NCBI GenBank assembly: GCA_023411645.1
Contig: JAEYON010000162.1
Coordinates: forward strand, 1 to 31,072
From: Bacillota bacterium
Lineage (GTDB): Bacteria > Bacillota > Clostridia > Acetivibrionales > DTU013
Reading direction: 5' to 3'
DNA: 31,072 nt
In this document: piece by piece, positions 15,770-24,647 of the stretch
Layout: every line of letters starts with the position of its first letter
Position numbering within the stretch: the first letter of the stretch is position 1
Program-made: the position numbers and the translations under genes
The notes under the pieces: generated by a model
What the model saw: only the letters and a program-made list of their open reading frames with translations
Database searches by the model: none
Told to the model about the DNA's origin: nothing

Positions 15770-16969
15770 ATGCAATTGCATTTACTGATACAGGATACGG
15801 CAGTTTTAATCTCAACACTGGCCGCGATATGCTTTTCATTCTGCATTGTGGTTTTTACCGCTTGGTTCAAGAATGCAGGTGAACTGACGAGGATGTTCGG
15901 CTTTTCTTTCATCCCAGTCTTTCTGCTCCACGCCGCATCATTGATTTACGGTCAGGAAACACCGGTGGCGGCAGCCTTTACTAATGCTGCGGAGCCGGTG
16001 CTGCTATTGCTCTTTGTAATGCTGCTGGCTGCAGGGGCTAATAAGATTCTCGGGAGCGTGTTTATTCGTGTTGCCATAGTCATAGCTCCTGTCCTGATAA
16101 TTACGTTAATTATCACCTCAGGAGCTGTCCGCGATATACTTTCCGGCCAAACCCCAAGTTTGTCCGCTTTGACAGTATTGTCCGTCCTCTTGTTATATCT
16201 TTTGAAGAAAAGAGACGGAATGGATCTTTTATTTGAGGCTGTATTCTTTCTCTTGGTCTCCGCCTTTGTGAAGCACTACCTGTGGCAATCATTGTTCCTT
16301 GTAGCAGCACCTGTTTTTAAAATAGCCGCTTATTGGATGATGCTGCGTTACTTTTACCGGGTTTATCTGCAATCGATGCTTGCGAAATCAGAAGAAAATA
16401 AAAAGAAGCTCGACGAGCTCAACCGTTCAATTGAACATGAAGTTAAAAAAAGAATGTTGGAATTAGAGAAGGTCAACCGCAGGCTGGTAGACATATCCAA
16501 AACCGACGCCATCTCTCAAGGTCTCAATAAATCGGCCCTGCTGGAATCCATCGGACGTCTGATTACCAACAGATCGAAATCGGAGTTTTCCATTCTAATG
16601 TTTGATATAGACCACTTTAAAACAATCAACGACACTTATGGCCATGTCACAGGAGATAAGTGTATCAGAGATCTGTCCATCAACGCAAAAAACAGCTTGA
16701 GGGATGTCGATATTATCGGCAGATTCGGCGGAGACGAATTCATAGTGATATTACCCGGGACAGGAGTAAAGCAGGCCATCGTAATCGCCGAACGCTTCAG
16801 AAAACACATAGCAGCGTCCAGCTCCCCCCGCTTCACAATTTCAATCGGCGTCGCATGCTATCCGTCAGACGGCACTACCGTCAATGCTTTGGTCGAAGCT
16901 GCAGACAAAGGTCTCTACGCCTCAAAGCAAAAAGGCAGAGACGCGGTGTCCCATCTGAATAATTATTAA
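15770..16969 (+). CDS. Membrane-bound diguanylate cyclase (GGDEF)
   Basis: Makes cyclic di-GMP from two GTP. The 399 residues contain a hydrophobic N-terminal module (about 1-200, roughly six or seven transmembrane segments of unknown sensory type), a predicted coiled coil (about 205-242) and one GGDEF domain. The active-site loop is R-F-G320-G-D-E-F324. RDVD at 311-314, five residues before it, is the RxxD inhibitory site, so product feedback is expected. FDIDHFKTINDTYGHVTGD carries the metal-binding Asp residues. No EAL domain is present. The ATG at 15770 follows GGAGG at a 6-nt spacing. It is one of only two plus-strand genes and converges on the MFS gene with an 18-nt gap. Confidence 0.93.
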   Translation: MQLHLLIQDTAVLISTLAAICFSFCIVVFTAWFKNAGELTRMFGFSFIPVFLLHAASLIYGQETPVAAAFTNAAEPVLLLLFVMLLAAGANKILGSVFIRVAIVIAPVLIITLIITSGAVRDILSGQTPSLSALTVLSVLLLYLLKKRDGMDLLFEAVFFLLVSAFVKHYLWQSLFLVAAPVFKIAAYWMMLRYFYRVYLQSMLAKSEENKKKLDELNRSIEHEVKKRMLELEKVNRRLVDISKTDAISQGLNKSALLESIGRLITNRSKSEFSILMFDIDHFKTINDTYGHVTGDKCIRDLSINAKNSLRDVDIIGRFGGDEFIVILPGTGVKQAIVIAERFRKHIAASSSPRFTISIGVACYPSDGTTVNALVEAADKGLYASKQKGRDAVSHLNNY

Positions 16970-16987
16970 TTTAGTATTAATTCAGTA

Positions 16988-18187
16988 TTATACACTGTCG
17001 CGACTATTACGTGACCGCCTTCCGGCAAGTCTGATACCGGCAAACAGTGCCATGATCAAACTGCTGAAAACAAATACTTCATTGAACGAAAAGCTGCGAA
17101 GAATCATCACCACACAGCCCATTCCAGCAAGCTTCCCCACACTGCTGAGAAGTTCATAAAGAGCGGAGATTCTTGCCATGTAGTTTTTATCAATGAGCCT
17201 CTGGAATCTTGCGGCCAAGAGGATTCCACACCCGGAAATCAATATGCCCTCTGTAAACTGAAGTATAAGTACAACAGCATAGTTACCCGTGAAAGCATAT
17301 ACGAGCCAGATCAATGAAACCGTCAACAGAGAAAAATAAAACATACAGGCTTCATGTCCCTTAATTCGCTTTGCATTGCATCGGATCAGTAACATGGCAA
17401 TCAGATTTGTTCCGTAGTAAATAGTAATCATTAAACTCCAACCTCTTGCTGTGACCTTCAGCAAATCAAAAGCAAAAGGATAGAAGGCCAGATTCACGCA
17501 AAGTGAACAAACTCCTATAATGATCCCTATCCGCAATAATTCCCGAACATGATGATCAGTACGGCAATATTTCAATGCATGACTAAACTCCAATCCTTCC
17601 CTTTTTTCTCTTGATACAAATTTTCGTTCATCCCCTGCCGCAAACAGACTCAACAGCGTCATCACAGAGGCGGCAATACAACACGCGGCAGCAATCAGGA
17701 TTACCTGCGCATACCCATGTCTGTCTGTAAAAACACCGGTTAGCAAGGGGCCTGCCAGATAAGCCGCTCCATTCACTCCAGTCAGCGAGGAATTAGCTCT
17801 AATGGCATCCTTTCTCCCGGTCAGCATCAGAATAAATTTTCTTCTGGAAGGAAGGTAGAAGACATCCAACAGTGAAACAATGATGAGGAGCATATATACA
17901 TGCCCAACCGTGGCGGACAGCAAAAATAGCGAAGTCACCAGTGATCTGGCCAAATCAATCAGCATTAGTATCCTGCCATTTCGGATTCTGTCACCAAGGA
18001 CTCCTGCGAAGGGTGAGAGCAGTATACCAGGAAGCGCGGACAGAGCAACCCCGGTTGCCGCAGAAATCCCAGAACCCGTAAGGTCATATATTAGCATTGT
18101 GACCGCAATAAACCGTATTGATTCACCAAGAGCCAGAATCCCCTGCCCGACAAGAAAAAAGTGGAATGGACTTCGAGCCCTCTCCAT
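16988..18187 (-). CDS. Major facilitator superfamily transporter
   Basis: A 399-residue protein with about twelve hydrophobic segments and the MFS loop motif GVLGDRIRNGRILMLIDLARS between helices 2 and 3. The N-terminal arrangement (FFLVGQGILALGESIRFIAVTMLIYDLTGSGISAA) resembles the MFS_3/enterobactin-exporter and macrolide-efflux-like group, but the substrate cannot be inferred. The preceding codon is TTG; I take the ATG at 18187, with GAGG about 10 nt upstream. It lies 57 nt after the VanW-family gene on the same strand. Confidence 0.88.
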   Translation of the reverse strand: MERARSPFHFFLVGQGILALGESIRFIAVTMLIYDLTGSGISAATGVALSALPGILLSPFAGVLGDRIRNGRILMLIDLARSLVTSLFLLSATVGHVYMLLIIVSLLDVFYLPSRRKFILMLTGRKDAIRANSSLTGVNGAAYLAGPLLTGVFTDRHGYAQVILIAAACCIAASVMTLLSLFAAGDERKFVSREKREGLEFSHALKYCRTDHHVRELLRIGIIIGVCSLCVNLAFYPFAFDLLKVTARGWSLMITIYYGTNLIAMLLIRCNAKRIKGHEACMFYFSLLTVSLIWLVYAFTGNYAVVLILQFTEGILISGCGILLAARFQRLIDKNYMARISALYELLSSVGKLAGMGCVVMILRSFSFNEVFVFSSLIMALFAGIRLAGRRSRNSRDSV

Positions 18188-18206
18188 CAAATCCCAACCT
18201 CATTAA

Positions 18207-18230
18207 AATAACATATATTAAGATGTTATT
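18207..18230 (-). promoter_or_regulatory. AT-rich inverted repeat upstream of the MFS gene
   Basis: AATAACAT and ATGTTATT form perfect 8-nt arms around 8 nt, 20 nt upstream of the MFS start. Either an operator for a transporter repressor or a weak hairpin after the VanW gene. No T run that would make it a convincing terminator. Confidence 0.35.
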
Positions 18231-18244
18231 CCCGGTAAGCTGGA

Positions 18245-19186
18245 TTATTCCTGACCGTTGCCTCTTTCCACAAGATGCGGCATCGGCAAGTAATTGCTGA
18301 CACCCATATACTTTGTCTGAGTACTTTCAGGAGTCAAAATGGTTATCCATGATTTGACTACAGCACCGTCCATGCCCTCCAAAAGAAGTTTTTGCTCTCC
18401 CGGAGCAAGCTGGGGATTCGTTTTGTAAAGGACAGGCGCCTTTCTGATCTCGAGCACCTCGTGTTTCCATTCCACAGCAGGCCCCGCCTGGCTTCCGTAA
18501 AAAGCCATATATAAGATATTATCAATTCCCTGTGCCCAGATCATCAAATCCGAGCCTGTATCATTCAGAAATCTAAAGTCCTTCACACCGTACGCTACAG
18601 TAGCATCCTGTCCGTAAGGTACATATGGCACCGGCATGGTATGATTATGTCTTTCTACGATCTTAAGATTAGAGAGCACCGCAACATTATATAGAGTAGA
18701 AGCAATTTTACAAACACCGCCTCCGGTTGTAACAGTCAGTGTTGTGCCCAGATATGTCGGGCCCTTTTCAAAACCCCTCTCCTGCGTATACGGGCCGATT
18801 GCCATGTTTTGCGAAAATACCTCTCCGGATTTAACCAGTATACCTGCCAGCATACTTGCCGCAAGGTGAACATTGTATTCTTCGCCCGGCAGCGGATCAC
18901 GCAGCACGGTCCTGTACCCTCCCAGAAGCACAGGTGTATTGTTTCGCTGCTTTGCCTCGATGAATTCTTCATCTCGTTCCCAGGGCATTCCTCTTGTTGC
19001 CCCGGAAACCAGCTCCATACTGATGCCCTCTTCTATCATCTCTTTAGTACTAGAAGGTCTAGCCATATCCGCCCTATGCGTTTTTTCTCCCTGCGTTGGT
19101 AACCCTATTGTAGTTGACGGGCACAGGCACACAAATAATATGATTGCTATAACTGTTTTTCTTTTGCTTTGGCTAAATTTTTTCAT
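18245..19186 (-). CDS. VanW family protein, probably exported
   Basis: The 313 residues begin with MKKFSQSKRKTVIAIILFVCLCPS, a Lys/Arg-rich signal peptide or anchor. The VanW domain follows: NVHLAASMLAGILVKSGEVFSQNMAIGPYTQERGFEKGPTY, TTGGGVCKIASTLYNVAVLSNLKIVERHNHTMPVPYVPYGQDATVAYGVKDFRF. These are the hallmarks of VanW/YoaR proteins, whose biochemical role is unknown although they are found in some vancomycin-resistance clusters. No van resistance genes are near here, so this label should not be read as a resistance call. No clear SD precedes the ATG; the signal peptide supports this start. Confidence 0.87.
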   Translation of the reverse strand: MKKFSQSKRKTVIAIILFVCLCPSTTIGLPTQGEKTHRADMARPSSTKEMIEEGISMELVSGATRGMPWERDEEFIEAKQRNNTPVLLGGYRTVLRDPLPGEEYNVHLAASMLAGILVKSGEVFSQNMAIGPYTQERGFEKGPTYLGTTLTVTTGGGVCKIASTLYNVAVLSNLKIVERHNHTMPVPYVPYGQDATVAYGVKDFRFLNDTGSDLMIWAQGIDNILYMAFYGSQAGPAVEWKHEVLEIRKAPVLYKTNPQLAPGEQKLLLEGMDGAVVKSWITILTPESTQTKYMGVSNYLPMPHLVERGNGQE

Positions 19187-19215
19187 ACTAATATTTTTAT
19201 CTGCACAAGCAGGAA

Positions 19216-19244
19216 TTACACTGCGAAATAAATTCCAGTAATAA
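19216..19244 (+). promoter_or_regulatory. Candidate promoter of the EamA gene
   Basis: TTACAC (19216-19221), a 17-nt spacer and TAATAA (19239-19244) in the 94-136 nt region between the divergent VanW and EamA genes. Weak match to consensus. Confidence 0.3.
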
Positions 19245-19322
19245 TGTGTCGATCATTTTCATATTGTCATTGTTGAAGGGATGAATGAAAAAATGGCAGC
19301 AATAAACGGAGGTCAAAAGAGA

Positions 19323-19736
19323 ATGGTGGTGTTTCTTGCACTTTTCGGCATGATCTGTTGGGGCATCGCACCGGTCTTTGCCAAAGCTGCGCTCAAGGGA
19401 ATCGATCCTACAGCGGGTCTTGTGCTCCGAACCATATTTGCGGCCAGCGTTGTATCCGGTTGGGTACTCCTTACCGGCAACTTCTCAAATGTGAGTAAGA
19501 TCCCTGCTGGCACATGGTGGCTTATCGGTACGGAAGCCCTGCTTGCAACGCTCGTCGGAGATCTGGCTTACTATGCTGCGCTGAAAAAAGGAGATGTATC
19601 GCTGGTGACAATTATCATGTCCAGTTCCCCTTTAATCACTATCCTTTGCTCCATTCTGTTCCTTGGTGAACAAATGACGCTCATGCGTGTGATTGGAGCA
19701 GGACTGGTGATCGCCGGGATTATCTTGATAATTTAA
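19323..19736 (+). CDS. Half-size EamA/DMT family membrane transporter
   Basis: A single EamA repeat with four or five transmembrane segments: ALFGMICWGIAPVFAKAALKGIDPTAGLVLRT, then GDLAYYAALKKGDVSLVTIIMSSSPLITILCSILFLGEQMTLMRVIGAGLVIAGIILII. Typical DMT transporters have two such repeats in about 300 residues; one-repeat proteins of about 140 residues are known and act as dimers. The start at 19323 (137 residues) has GGAGGT nine nt upstream. An ATG at 19281 would add 14 residues, but its GAAGGG touches the start codon. The stop codon overlaps that of the decarboxylase on the other strand. Substrate unknown. Confidence 0.85.
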   Translation: MVVFLALFGMICWGIAPVFAKAALKGIDPTAGLVLRTIFAASVVSGWVLLTGNFSNVSKIPAGTWWLIGTEALLATLVGDLAYYAALKKGDVSLVTIIMSSSPLITILCSILFLGEQMTLMRVIGAGLVIAGIILII

Positions 19737-21187
19737 TCTGTACCCAGAACCAAAATATGATCAAGCTTTGAATCAGAGGTGCCCTGAAGCTCGCAGGGCT
19801 GTTCTTTCAACAGTTTGATATAGTCAATTATATCCCGGGTAATTTTCTCTCCCGGACAAATTACCGGTATCCCGGGCGGATATGCCATCACCATCTCTCC
19901 TGCTATTTCACCGCAGGCTTCGTCCAGCCTGATACTTTTCTTTGCATTATAGAAAGCATCTCTGGGGGTGACGATCATCTCAGGGCTCTCCGGAATAACA
20001 AAGCTGTTTGCTGGCAGATCATCTTTCTTTGAAGAAGCAATCTCCCTCAAAGCATGGATCAATGCCTCAACCTCCTCCCGTCTGTCTCCCAGGGAAATAA
20101 TCGCCAATATGTTATACAGATCCGACATCTCTATTTGTATGTTGTATTTTTCTCTTAGCATCACCTCGATCTGATAGCCCGTGTAACCTGTTTTTCCTAC
20201 GTAAACTCCCAGCTTGGTCTCGTCAAAATCAAAACAGCCCGGCTGTCCCGCTAGCTCCCGGCCAAACGCATGAAGTCCGTTGATCTTGTTGATTTCGTCT
20301 CTGGCCCATCTTGCCAACTTCAGTGTCTCCTCCAGCATTTCCGCACCCCTGGTAGCCAATTGCTTGCGTGCAATATCCAGAGAACACATTAACAGGTAGG
20401 ACGCACTGGAAGTGAAGGTCAGTCCGAGAGAATGGTTAATCCTATCCTTTGGTATCAGCCCTCCCCTGGATAGCAAAACAGAGCTTTGAGTCAGAGAGCC
20501 GGCCGTTTTGTGGATACTGACAGCGCTCATATCCGCTCCGACCTCCATTGCTGTAAGGGGAAAATCATCATGAAACAGCATATGTGCTCCATGAGCTTCA
20601 TCCGCAAGGACAGCCATATCATGCCTGTGGGCGATTCTGACGATGGATTTGATATCGGAGGACATACCGTAATAGGTTGGATTAATAATGAATACGGCTT
20701 TCGCATGGGGATTTTTATCAATAGCCTTCTTCATACTATCAATGGATACACCCATTGCAATTCCCAGCTCCGTATTAAATTCAGGCTGGACATATACTGG
20801 CATCGCCCCGCTGAGAATGATCCCGCCTATTGTGGATTTATGAGCGTTCCTGGGGAGGATAATTTTATCTCCCGGTTCACAAGCACTCAGAATCATCGTC
20901 TGAACGCCGCAGGTCGTCCCATTGACGAGAAACCATGCCGTTTCTGCGCCAAATGCATGAGCCATAAGTTTTTGTGCATCAAGAATAACTCCGGTGGGAT
21001 TATTGGCAAAATCGAGGTCATCCATGCCATTCACATCCATCCGGAGCGCTTTTTCTCCAATATAATCTACCAGTTCCCGGATACCCCTGCCCTGCTTATG
21101 TCCAGGGACATGAAAGGGTATCACCTCATCACCGATATACTTTTTTACCGCGTCGAAAAGCGGCGTCTTATTCTGATTTACTCGCAC
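19733..21187 (-). CDS. Orn/Lys/Arg decarboxylase family protein (PLP-dependent)
   Basis: Fold-type I PLP enzyme that removes the carboxyl group from a basic amino acid, feeding polyamine synthesis. The 484 residues include PFHVPGHKQGRG, LVNGTTCGVQTMILSACEPGDKIILPRNAHKS, D196EAHGAH (cofactor ring) and SIHKTAGSLTQSS with the PLP lysine K227. Length and layout match Bacillus SpeA/YaaO and clostridial relatives. Substrate (arginine, lysine or ornithine) cannot be decided from sequence, so no symbol is given. The start is GTG at 21187 with AAGGGTGA upstream; a TATAAT on the minus strand at 21216-21211 may be its -10. No terminator separates it from yknZ upstream, so readthrough is possible. Confidence 0.9.
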   Translation of the reverse strand: MRVNQNKTPLFDAVKKYIGDEVIPFHVPGHKQGRGIRELVDYIGEKALRMDVNGMDDLDFANNPTGVILDAQKLMAHAFGAETAWFLVNGTTCGVQTMILSACEPGDKIILPRNAHKSTIGGIILSGAMPVYVQPEFNTELGIAMGVSIDSMKKAIDKNPHAKAVFIINPTYYGMSSDIKSIVRIAHRHDMAVLADEAHGAHMLFHDDFPLTAMEVGADMSAVSIHKTAGSLTQSSVLLSRGGLIPKDRINHSLGLTFTSSASYLLMCSLDIARKQLATRGAEMLEETLKLARWARDEINKINGLHAFGRELAGQPGCFDFDETKLGVYVGKTGYTGYQIEVMLREKYNIQIEMSDLYNILAIISLGDRREEVEALIHALREIASSKKDDLPANSFVIPESPEMIVTPRDAFYNAKKSIRLDEACGEIAGEMVMAYPPGIPVICPGEKITRDIIDYIKLLKEQPCELQGTSDSKLDHILVLGTD

Positions 21188-21210
21188 CCGCTATCACCCT
21201 TACCCTGTGT

Positions 21211-21216
21211 ATTATA
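21211..21216 (-). promoter_or_regulatory. Possible -10 element of the decarboxylase gene
   Basis: A perfect TATAAT on the minus strand, 24 nt before the GTG start. No convincing -35 lies 16-18 nt upstream, so this is weak. Confidence 0.3.
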
Positions 21217-21279
21217 TGGCGGATGGTGAAAACGGGTGCATATTTATTTACTCAGCGTCCGATTCGTACCAAAGTACAT

Positions 21280-22494
21280 TTATTCATATCTCAGAGATTC
21301 GATGGGATCCAGATCGGCGGCGCGTTTTGCAGGATTTACTCCGAATATGAGGCCGAGTGCCACAGAACCCAGAAAGGCCAGCGTTATCACCTGAATATCT
21401 ACAACAGGAGGGATACTTATCAGTGAGGATATGACGCCACCGGCAATAATACCAAGCAAAATACCGACTAATCCGCTAATTCCCGTCATTATTATGGATT
21501 CTGTTATGAACTGAAGAATAATATCCTTTTTCTGTGCTCCGAGCGCCTTTCTGATACCAATCTCCCTAATCCTCTCCGTAACGGACACAAGTAGTATATT
21601 AACAATACCAATACCGCCGACGATCAGTGTAATAATAGCTATAACCAGCAGTATCGAGGATACAACATTTAACACATCGCCAATGGCTTTTTGCATATCA
21701 GCTGAATTCTGAGCAAGATACAGATCTTCTTCTCCTTGCTTGAGCTCAAGGCTGTCAACGATCCGCTTCCCCACATCGCGTAATTTCTCCTTATCTACCA
21801 ATGAAACACTGATTGAGTCAAGTCTTTCGCTGTTAGGAAATAATGATTGGACTGTCGTGATCGGCATGTATATGATTGCAGGGAACATATCATTTTCCAT
21901 CATACCTGCAAACATGTCTTCTCCGCTGCTTTTCACACCGATCACCTTCAGGTTGGCCGAGCTTCCGGAAGAGGTCCTCAACGCTATCGTTTCCCCGACA
22001 ATGTCCTGGCCTTCTTTAAAGAACTTCTTCACAAACGTCTCATCCACAATAACTGCTTTCATTCTTTTGCTTACGTCAAACTCATTGATAAACCGCCCAT
22101 ATTTCATTTCGAGCAAATCAAAATTCTTATACTGAGAAGAAACGCCCAATATGACGGCATCCTTGGTTTTATCGCCGATGCGCAGCGTACCTGCACGCTG
22201 TATATAAGTTGCAATGTTTTTTATCTCAGGAGCTATCTTTTTAACATAATCCATATCCTCCAGCGTCAGCCAGTTCTTTTTCTCAACGGTCATATTTTTA
22301 TAGCCGATACTGATGGTATTCGCCCCGATTTTTTCAAACTGGGCATTCATATAATTCTCTGTTGCGCTCCCCAGTGCCATTATCGTTATAATTGAGAACA
22401 CACCCATAACAATTCCAAGCATTGTAAGAATGGAGCGCAATTTATTCGCTTTAAGGCTGTCAAGCGCCTGTATGAAGCTTTCGGAAAAGTTCAT
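21280..22494 (-). CDS. yknZ: ABC transporter permease, MacB/FtsX type (YknZ-like)
   Basis: Membrane permease of the MacB class. The 404 residues have a first transmembrane helix (about 20-45, ILTMLGIVMGVFSIITIMALGSA), a large extracytoplasmic MacB periplasmic-core domain (about 50-270) and three C-terminal helices of the FtsX domain with VNILLVSVTERIREIGIRKALGAQKKDI. MacB-type proteins use mechanotransmission and do not themselves carry substrate through the membrane. It starts 18 nt after yknX. With the ATPase, Yip1 protein and adaptor it matches the Bacillus YknWXYZ set, known to protect against the SdpC toxin. That function is inference here. Confidence 0.88.
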   Translation of the reverse strand: MNFSESFIQALDSLKANKLRSILTMLGIVMGVFSIITIMALGSATENYMNAQFEKIGANTISIGYKNMTVEKKNWLTLEDMDYVKKIAPEIKNIATYIQRAGTLRIGDKTKDAVILGVSSQYKNFDLLEMKYGRFINEFDVSKRMKAVIVDETFVKKFFKEGQDIVGETIALRTSSGSSANLKVIGVKSSGEDMFAGMMENDMFPAIIYMPITTVQSLFPNSERLDSISVSLVDKEKLRDVGKRIVDSLELKQGEEDLYLAQNSADMQKAIGDVLNVVSSILLVIAIITLIVGGIGIVNILLVSVTERIREIGIRKALGAQKKDIILQFITESIIMTGISGLVGILLGIIAGGVISSLISIPPVVDIQVITLAFLGSVALGLIFGVNPAKRAADLDPIESLRYE

Positions 22495-22512
22495 GTGCTC
22501 ACTTCTCTCCTT

Positions 22513-23778
22513 TTAGTCTTTTATCCTCACCCTCATACCGTTCGTATAGCTAGGCTGCGGATCCAGTACAATCAGTGCTCCTTCTTCCAGTCCTTCCAGA
22601 ATTTCAACCTGCATATCGGAGTTGATACCAACTGTTACTTTCTGCTGAGTTATTGTTTTGGAATCTTCATTCACCACGAACACCATCATATTGTCATCCT
22701 TATCGGGTGTGATTGCATCCATAGGCGCAATCAGGATATCCTTTTTGTCCTGTGTCGCAATTTCGCATGTTACATTCAGTCCGGGCTTCAATATATCGCC
22801 TGCGCCATCCACCTGGATCAGTACTTCAACAACTGTTTCATTTCCACTGGAGGTCATGTTGGTCACAGCCACGGGGGACACACTCTTCACGCTGCCCATT
22901 ACTTCAGTGCCCTTTTCTATCGCATCTCCGGTCAGCCTGGTTTTCTGCCCCGGCACCACATTCTTGATATCATACTCATTGATTTTTGCCCTTACCTGCA
23001 GTTTGTCGGGATCGATAATTTTATAAGCCGGCTGCATTGTGCCGGTAAAGGCTCCCTCCTGCACTCCGATTGCCGCCACAATGCCATTCATTGGACTGGT
23101 GCAATCTTCCTTGATCGTGGCGATTTTTTTCTCCAGATCTGCAATCTGAATATCTGTTACTATAAGATTGGCGCTCCCGGATTTTTTAGAATTATTTCTG
23201 CTCTCTACAGCTGCGTTGTAGGCAATTCTGGCATTTTTTAAACCGCTGATACCGGATTCTGCTTCAATGTAAGCTTTTTCCGACATATCAAGCTCCGCTT
23301 TTGAAATGGCATTTGCCTCATAGAGTACTTTGTTGTCCTCATAGGTCTTCTTCGAATCATTATAATTTCTCTCAGCGGCCTTCAAATTGTTGGATGCCCT
23401 TTCAACCTCCGCATCCAGCGCCTTAGAATCCAATGAGATTTGCTGAGCATTTCTGTTGATTTTCAGGGTCTCCAACTGCGACGTCAACGCATCCAGATCC
23501 AGATCCAACAACTGCTGTCCCTTTGACACCTTCTCGCCTTCCTCCGCCAGCACCTTGTTTACCTTCAATGGTGTGTCAAAAAAGACTTCCGCTTTATCGA
23601 CCTCTTCTATAACACCATCCGCAGATATGTAGGAAGAAAGCTCACCCTTTTCTATTCTAATTGTATCGACTAAAACCGCATTTCCTCCGGAATTCCCTAC
23701 TGCCTTCAGGACTCCCACTGTAATAAGTGTGATTGCCGATATTCCAATCAACCCGCCAATTAATACCTTCTTATTCAT
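22513..23778 (-). CDS. yknX: HlyD/MacA-type membrane fusion protein (YknX-like)
   Basis: Adaptor subunit of the export complex, anchored by one N-terminal helix (MNKKVLIGGLIGISAITLITVGVL). The 421 residues show a barrel-sandwich (lipoyl-like) half motif around VNKVLAEEGEKVSKGQQLLDLD, a long coiled-coil hairpin (about 100-200: repeated Glu/Lys/Asn-rich helices), the second lipoyl half SPMNGIVAAIGVQEGAF, then beta-barrel and membrane-proximal domains. I start at the ATG at 23778, which has GGAGG 6 nt upstream. The frame stays open 33 codons further upstream, but that part overlaps yknW and has no membrane-fusion features. Confidence 0.9.
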   Translation of the reverse strand: MNKKVLIGGLIGISAITLITVGVLKAVGNSGGNAVLVDTIRIEKGELSSYISADGVIEEVDKAEVFFDTPLKVNKVLAEEGEKVSKGQQLLDLDLDALTSQLETLKINRNAQQISLDSKALDAEVERASNNLKAAERNYNDSKKTYEDNKVLYEANAISKAELDMSEKAYIEAESGISGLKNARIAYNAAVESRNNSKKSGSANLIVTDIQIADLEKKIATIKEDCTSPMNGIVAAIGVQEGAFTGTMQPAYKIIDPDKLQVRAKINEYDIKNVVPGQKTRLTGDAIEKGTEVMGSVKSVSPVAVTNMTSSGNETVVEVLIQVDGAGDILKPGLNVTCEIATQDKKDILIAPMDAITPDKDDNMMVFVVNEDSKTITQQKVTVGINSDMQVEILEGLEEGALIVLDPQPSYTNGMRVRIKD

Positions 23779-23824
23779 ATTAAACCTCCAAAAAATATGT
23801 CTGTTCCAGGCGCTGTCAGTCATG

Positions 23825-24580
23825 TTACATAAAAGCCTGCGTCGCCGATACTGAGATAACGCTAATAATAATACCAATCAGAAATATACCGGCTGTAACT
23901 GCGTATACATATTTCTTCTTCAACTTGCTTACTGCAGCAAAGCCAATGGCTAAGACCATATAATACCATATGGCGAAAACATCAATAGCTGATAATATGG
24001 AGTAAACCAGAGTACCAGCCTGATCTGAAGAGAGCAGTGTCGCAAGACTTGTCAGTGTCGGAGTTTCATGCAGACTGCCGGTGACATAAGAAATCGGGAT
24101 AACCAGCAAAGTATAAAGCACCATAATCATATTTGCATGTACCATAACCGACAAATAAGCTTTAAACTTGCCTTGACCGCCCATCAGCTTCAGTATGGCA
24201 AAAAAGATCAGTGCAACTAACAGAAAGTTGATCAGGATTACTGTAAGCGGACCGGCAATCAAACCTGCTATCATTGATGTGGGCAGACTTTCCTCTATCA
24301 TTTGAGGCGTCATTTCAATACCGTAGGCTTCATACAGACCGCTCTGAGCTTGAGCCAGAGCAGCTTGCCGCAGCATATCCTTGTACAGCGGCATCCTGAC
24401 GATATATTTGATATCCATTGCCAGAGCGCCAATGATCATACAGATAAGTACCTTCGGCTTCTCTGAGAGAGCTGTCATAAGCCTTCCCGGGGATGTGAAA
24501 ATCCACAATAGACGTTTGAAAAAGCCGGGTTGTACACTTGATCCTTCTTTGTTCATAGTTGTTACCTGAAGTTCTGACAT
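23825..24580 (-). CDS. yknW: Yip1 domain membrane protein (YknW-like)
   Basis: A 251-residue protein with five or so transmembrane segments and the Yip1-family pattern: FFKRLLWIFTSPGRLMTALSEKPKVLICMIIGAL at the N-terminus, then LINFLLVALIFFAILKLMGGQGKFKAYLSVMVHANMIMVLYTLLVIP. In Bacillus the Yip1 protein YknW helps assemble the YknXYZ exporter. I choose the ATG at 24580 (MSELQV) because AGAGG lies 8 nt upstream; an ATG at 24598 has no ribosome binding site. It lies between the ATPase and the adaptor genes. Confidence 0.85.
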   Translation of the reverse strand: MSELQVTTMNKEGSSVQPGFFKRLLWIFTSPGRLMTALSEKPKVLICMIIGALAMDIKYIVRMPLYKDMLRQAALAQAQSGLYEAYGIEMTPQMIEESLPTSMIAGLIAGPLTVILINFLLVALIFFAILKLMGGQGKFKAYLSVMVHANMIMVLYTLLVIPISYVTGSLHETPTLTSLATLLSSDQAGTLVYSILSAIDVFAIWYYMVLAIGFAAVSKLKKKYVYAVTAGIFLIGIIISVISVSATQAFM

Positions 24581-24600
24581 ATTATCATCCTCTTTCATGA

Positions 24601-24633
24601 ATTGCTTTATTGCTTTATTTCATATTGCTTTAT
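24601..24633 (-). repeat. Three copies of ATTGCTTTAT between yknY and yknW
   Basis: The plus-strand 10-mer ATTGCTTTAT begins at 24601, 24609 and 24624; the first two overlap by two bases. It lies in the 67-nt gap upstream of yknW. Too short and irregular to assign a role. Confidence 0.6.
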
Positions 24634-24647
24634 GGTTTCATGGTGCT

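Noticed and set aside
18245..19186. Vancomycin resistance locus
   Set aside because: VanW-family proteins are widespread in clostridia; there is no vanH, vanA/B-type ligase, vanX or vanRS nearby.
20486..21229. Plus-strand open frame of 247 codons
   Set aside because: It is antisense to the decarboxylase, which has full PLP motifs. The translation is low-similarity, His/Arg/Cys-rich shadow sequence with no recognisable domain.
22495..23241. Plus-strand open frame of 248 codons
   Set aside because: It is antisense to the HlyD-type adaptor gene, has shadow composition (many His, Cys, Tyr) and no SD or domain.
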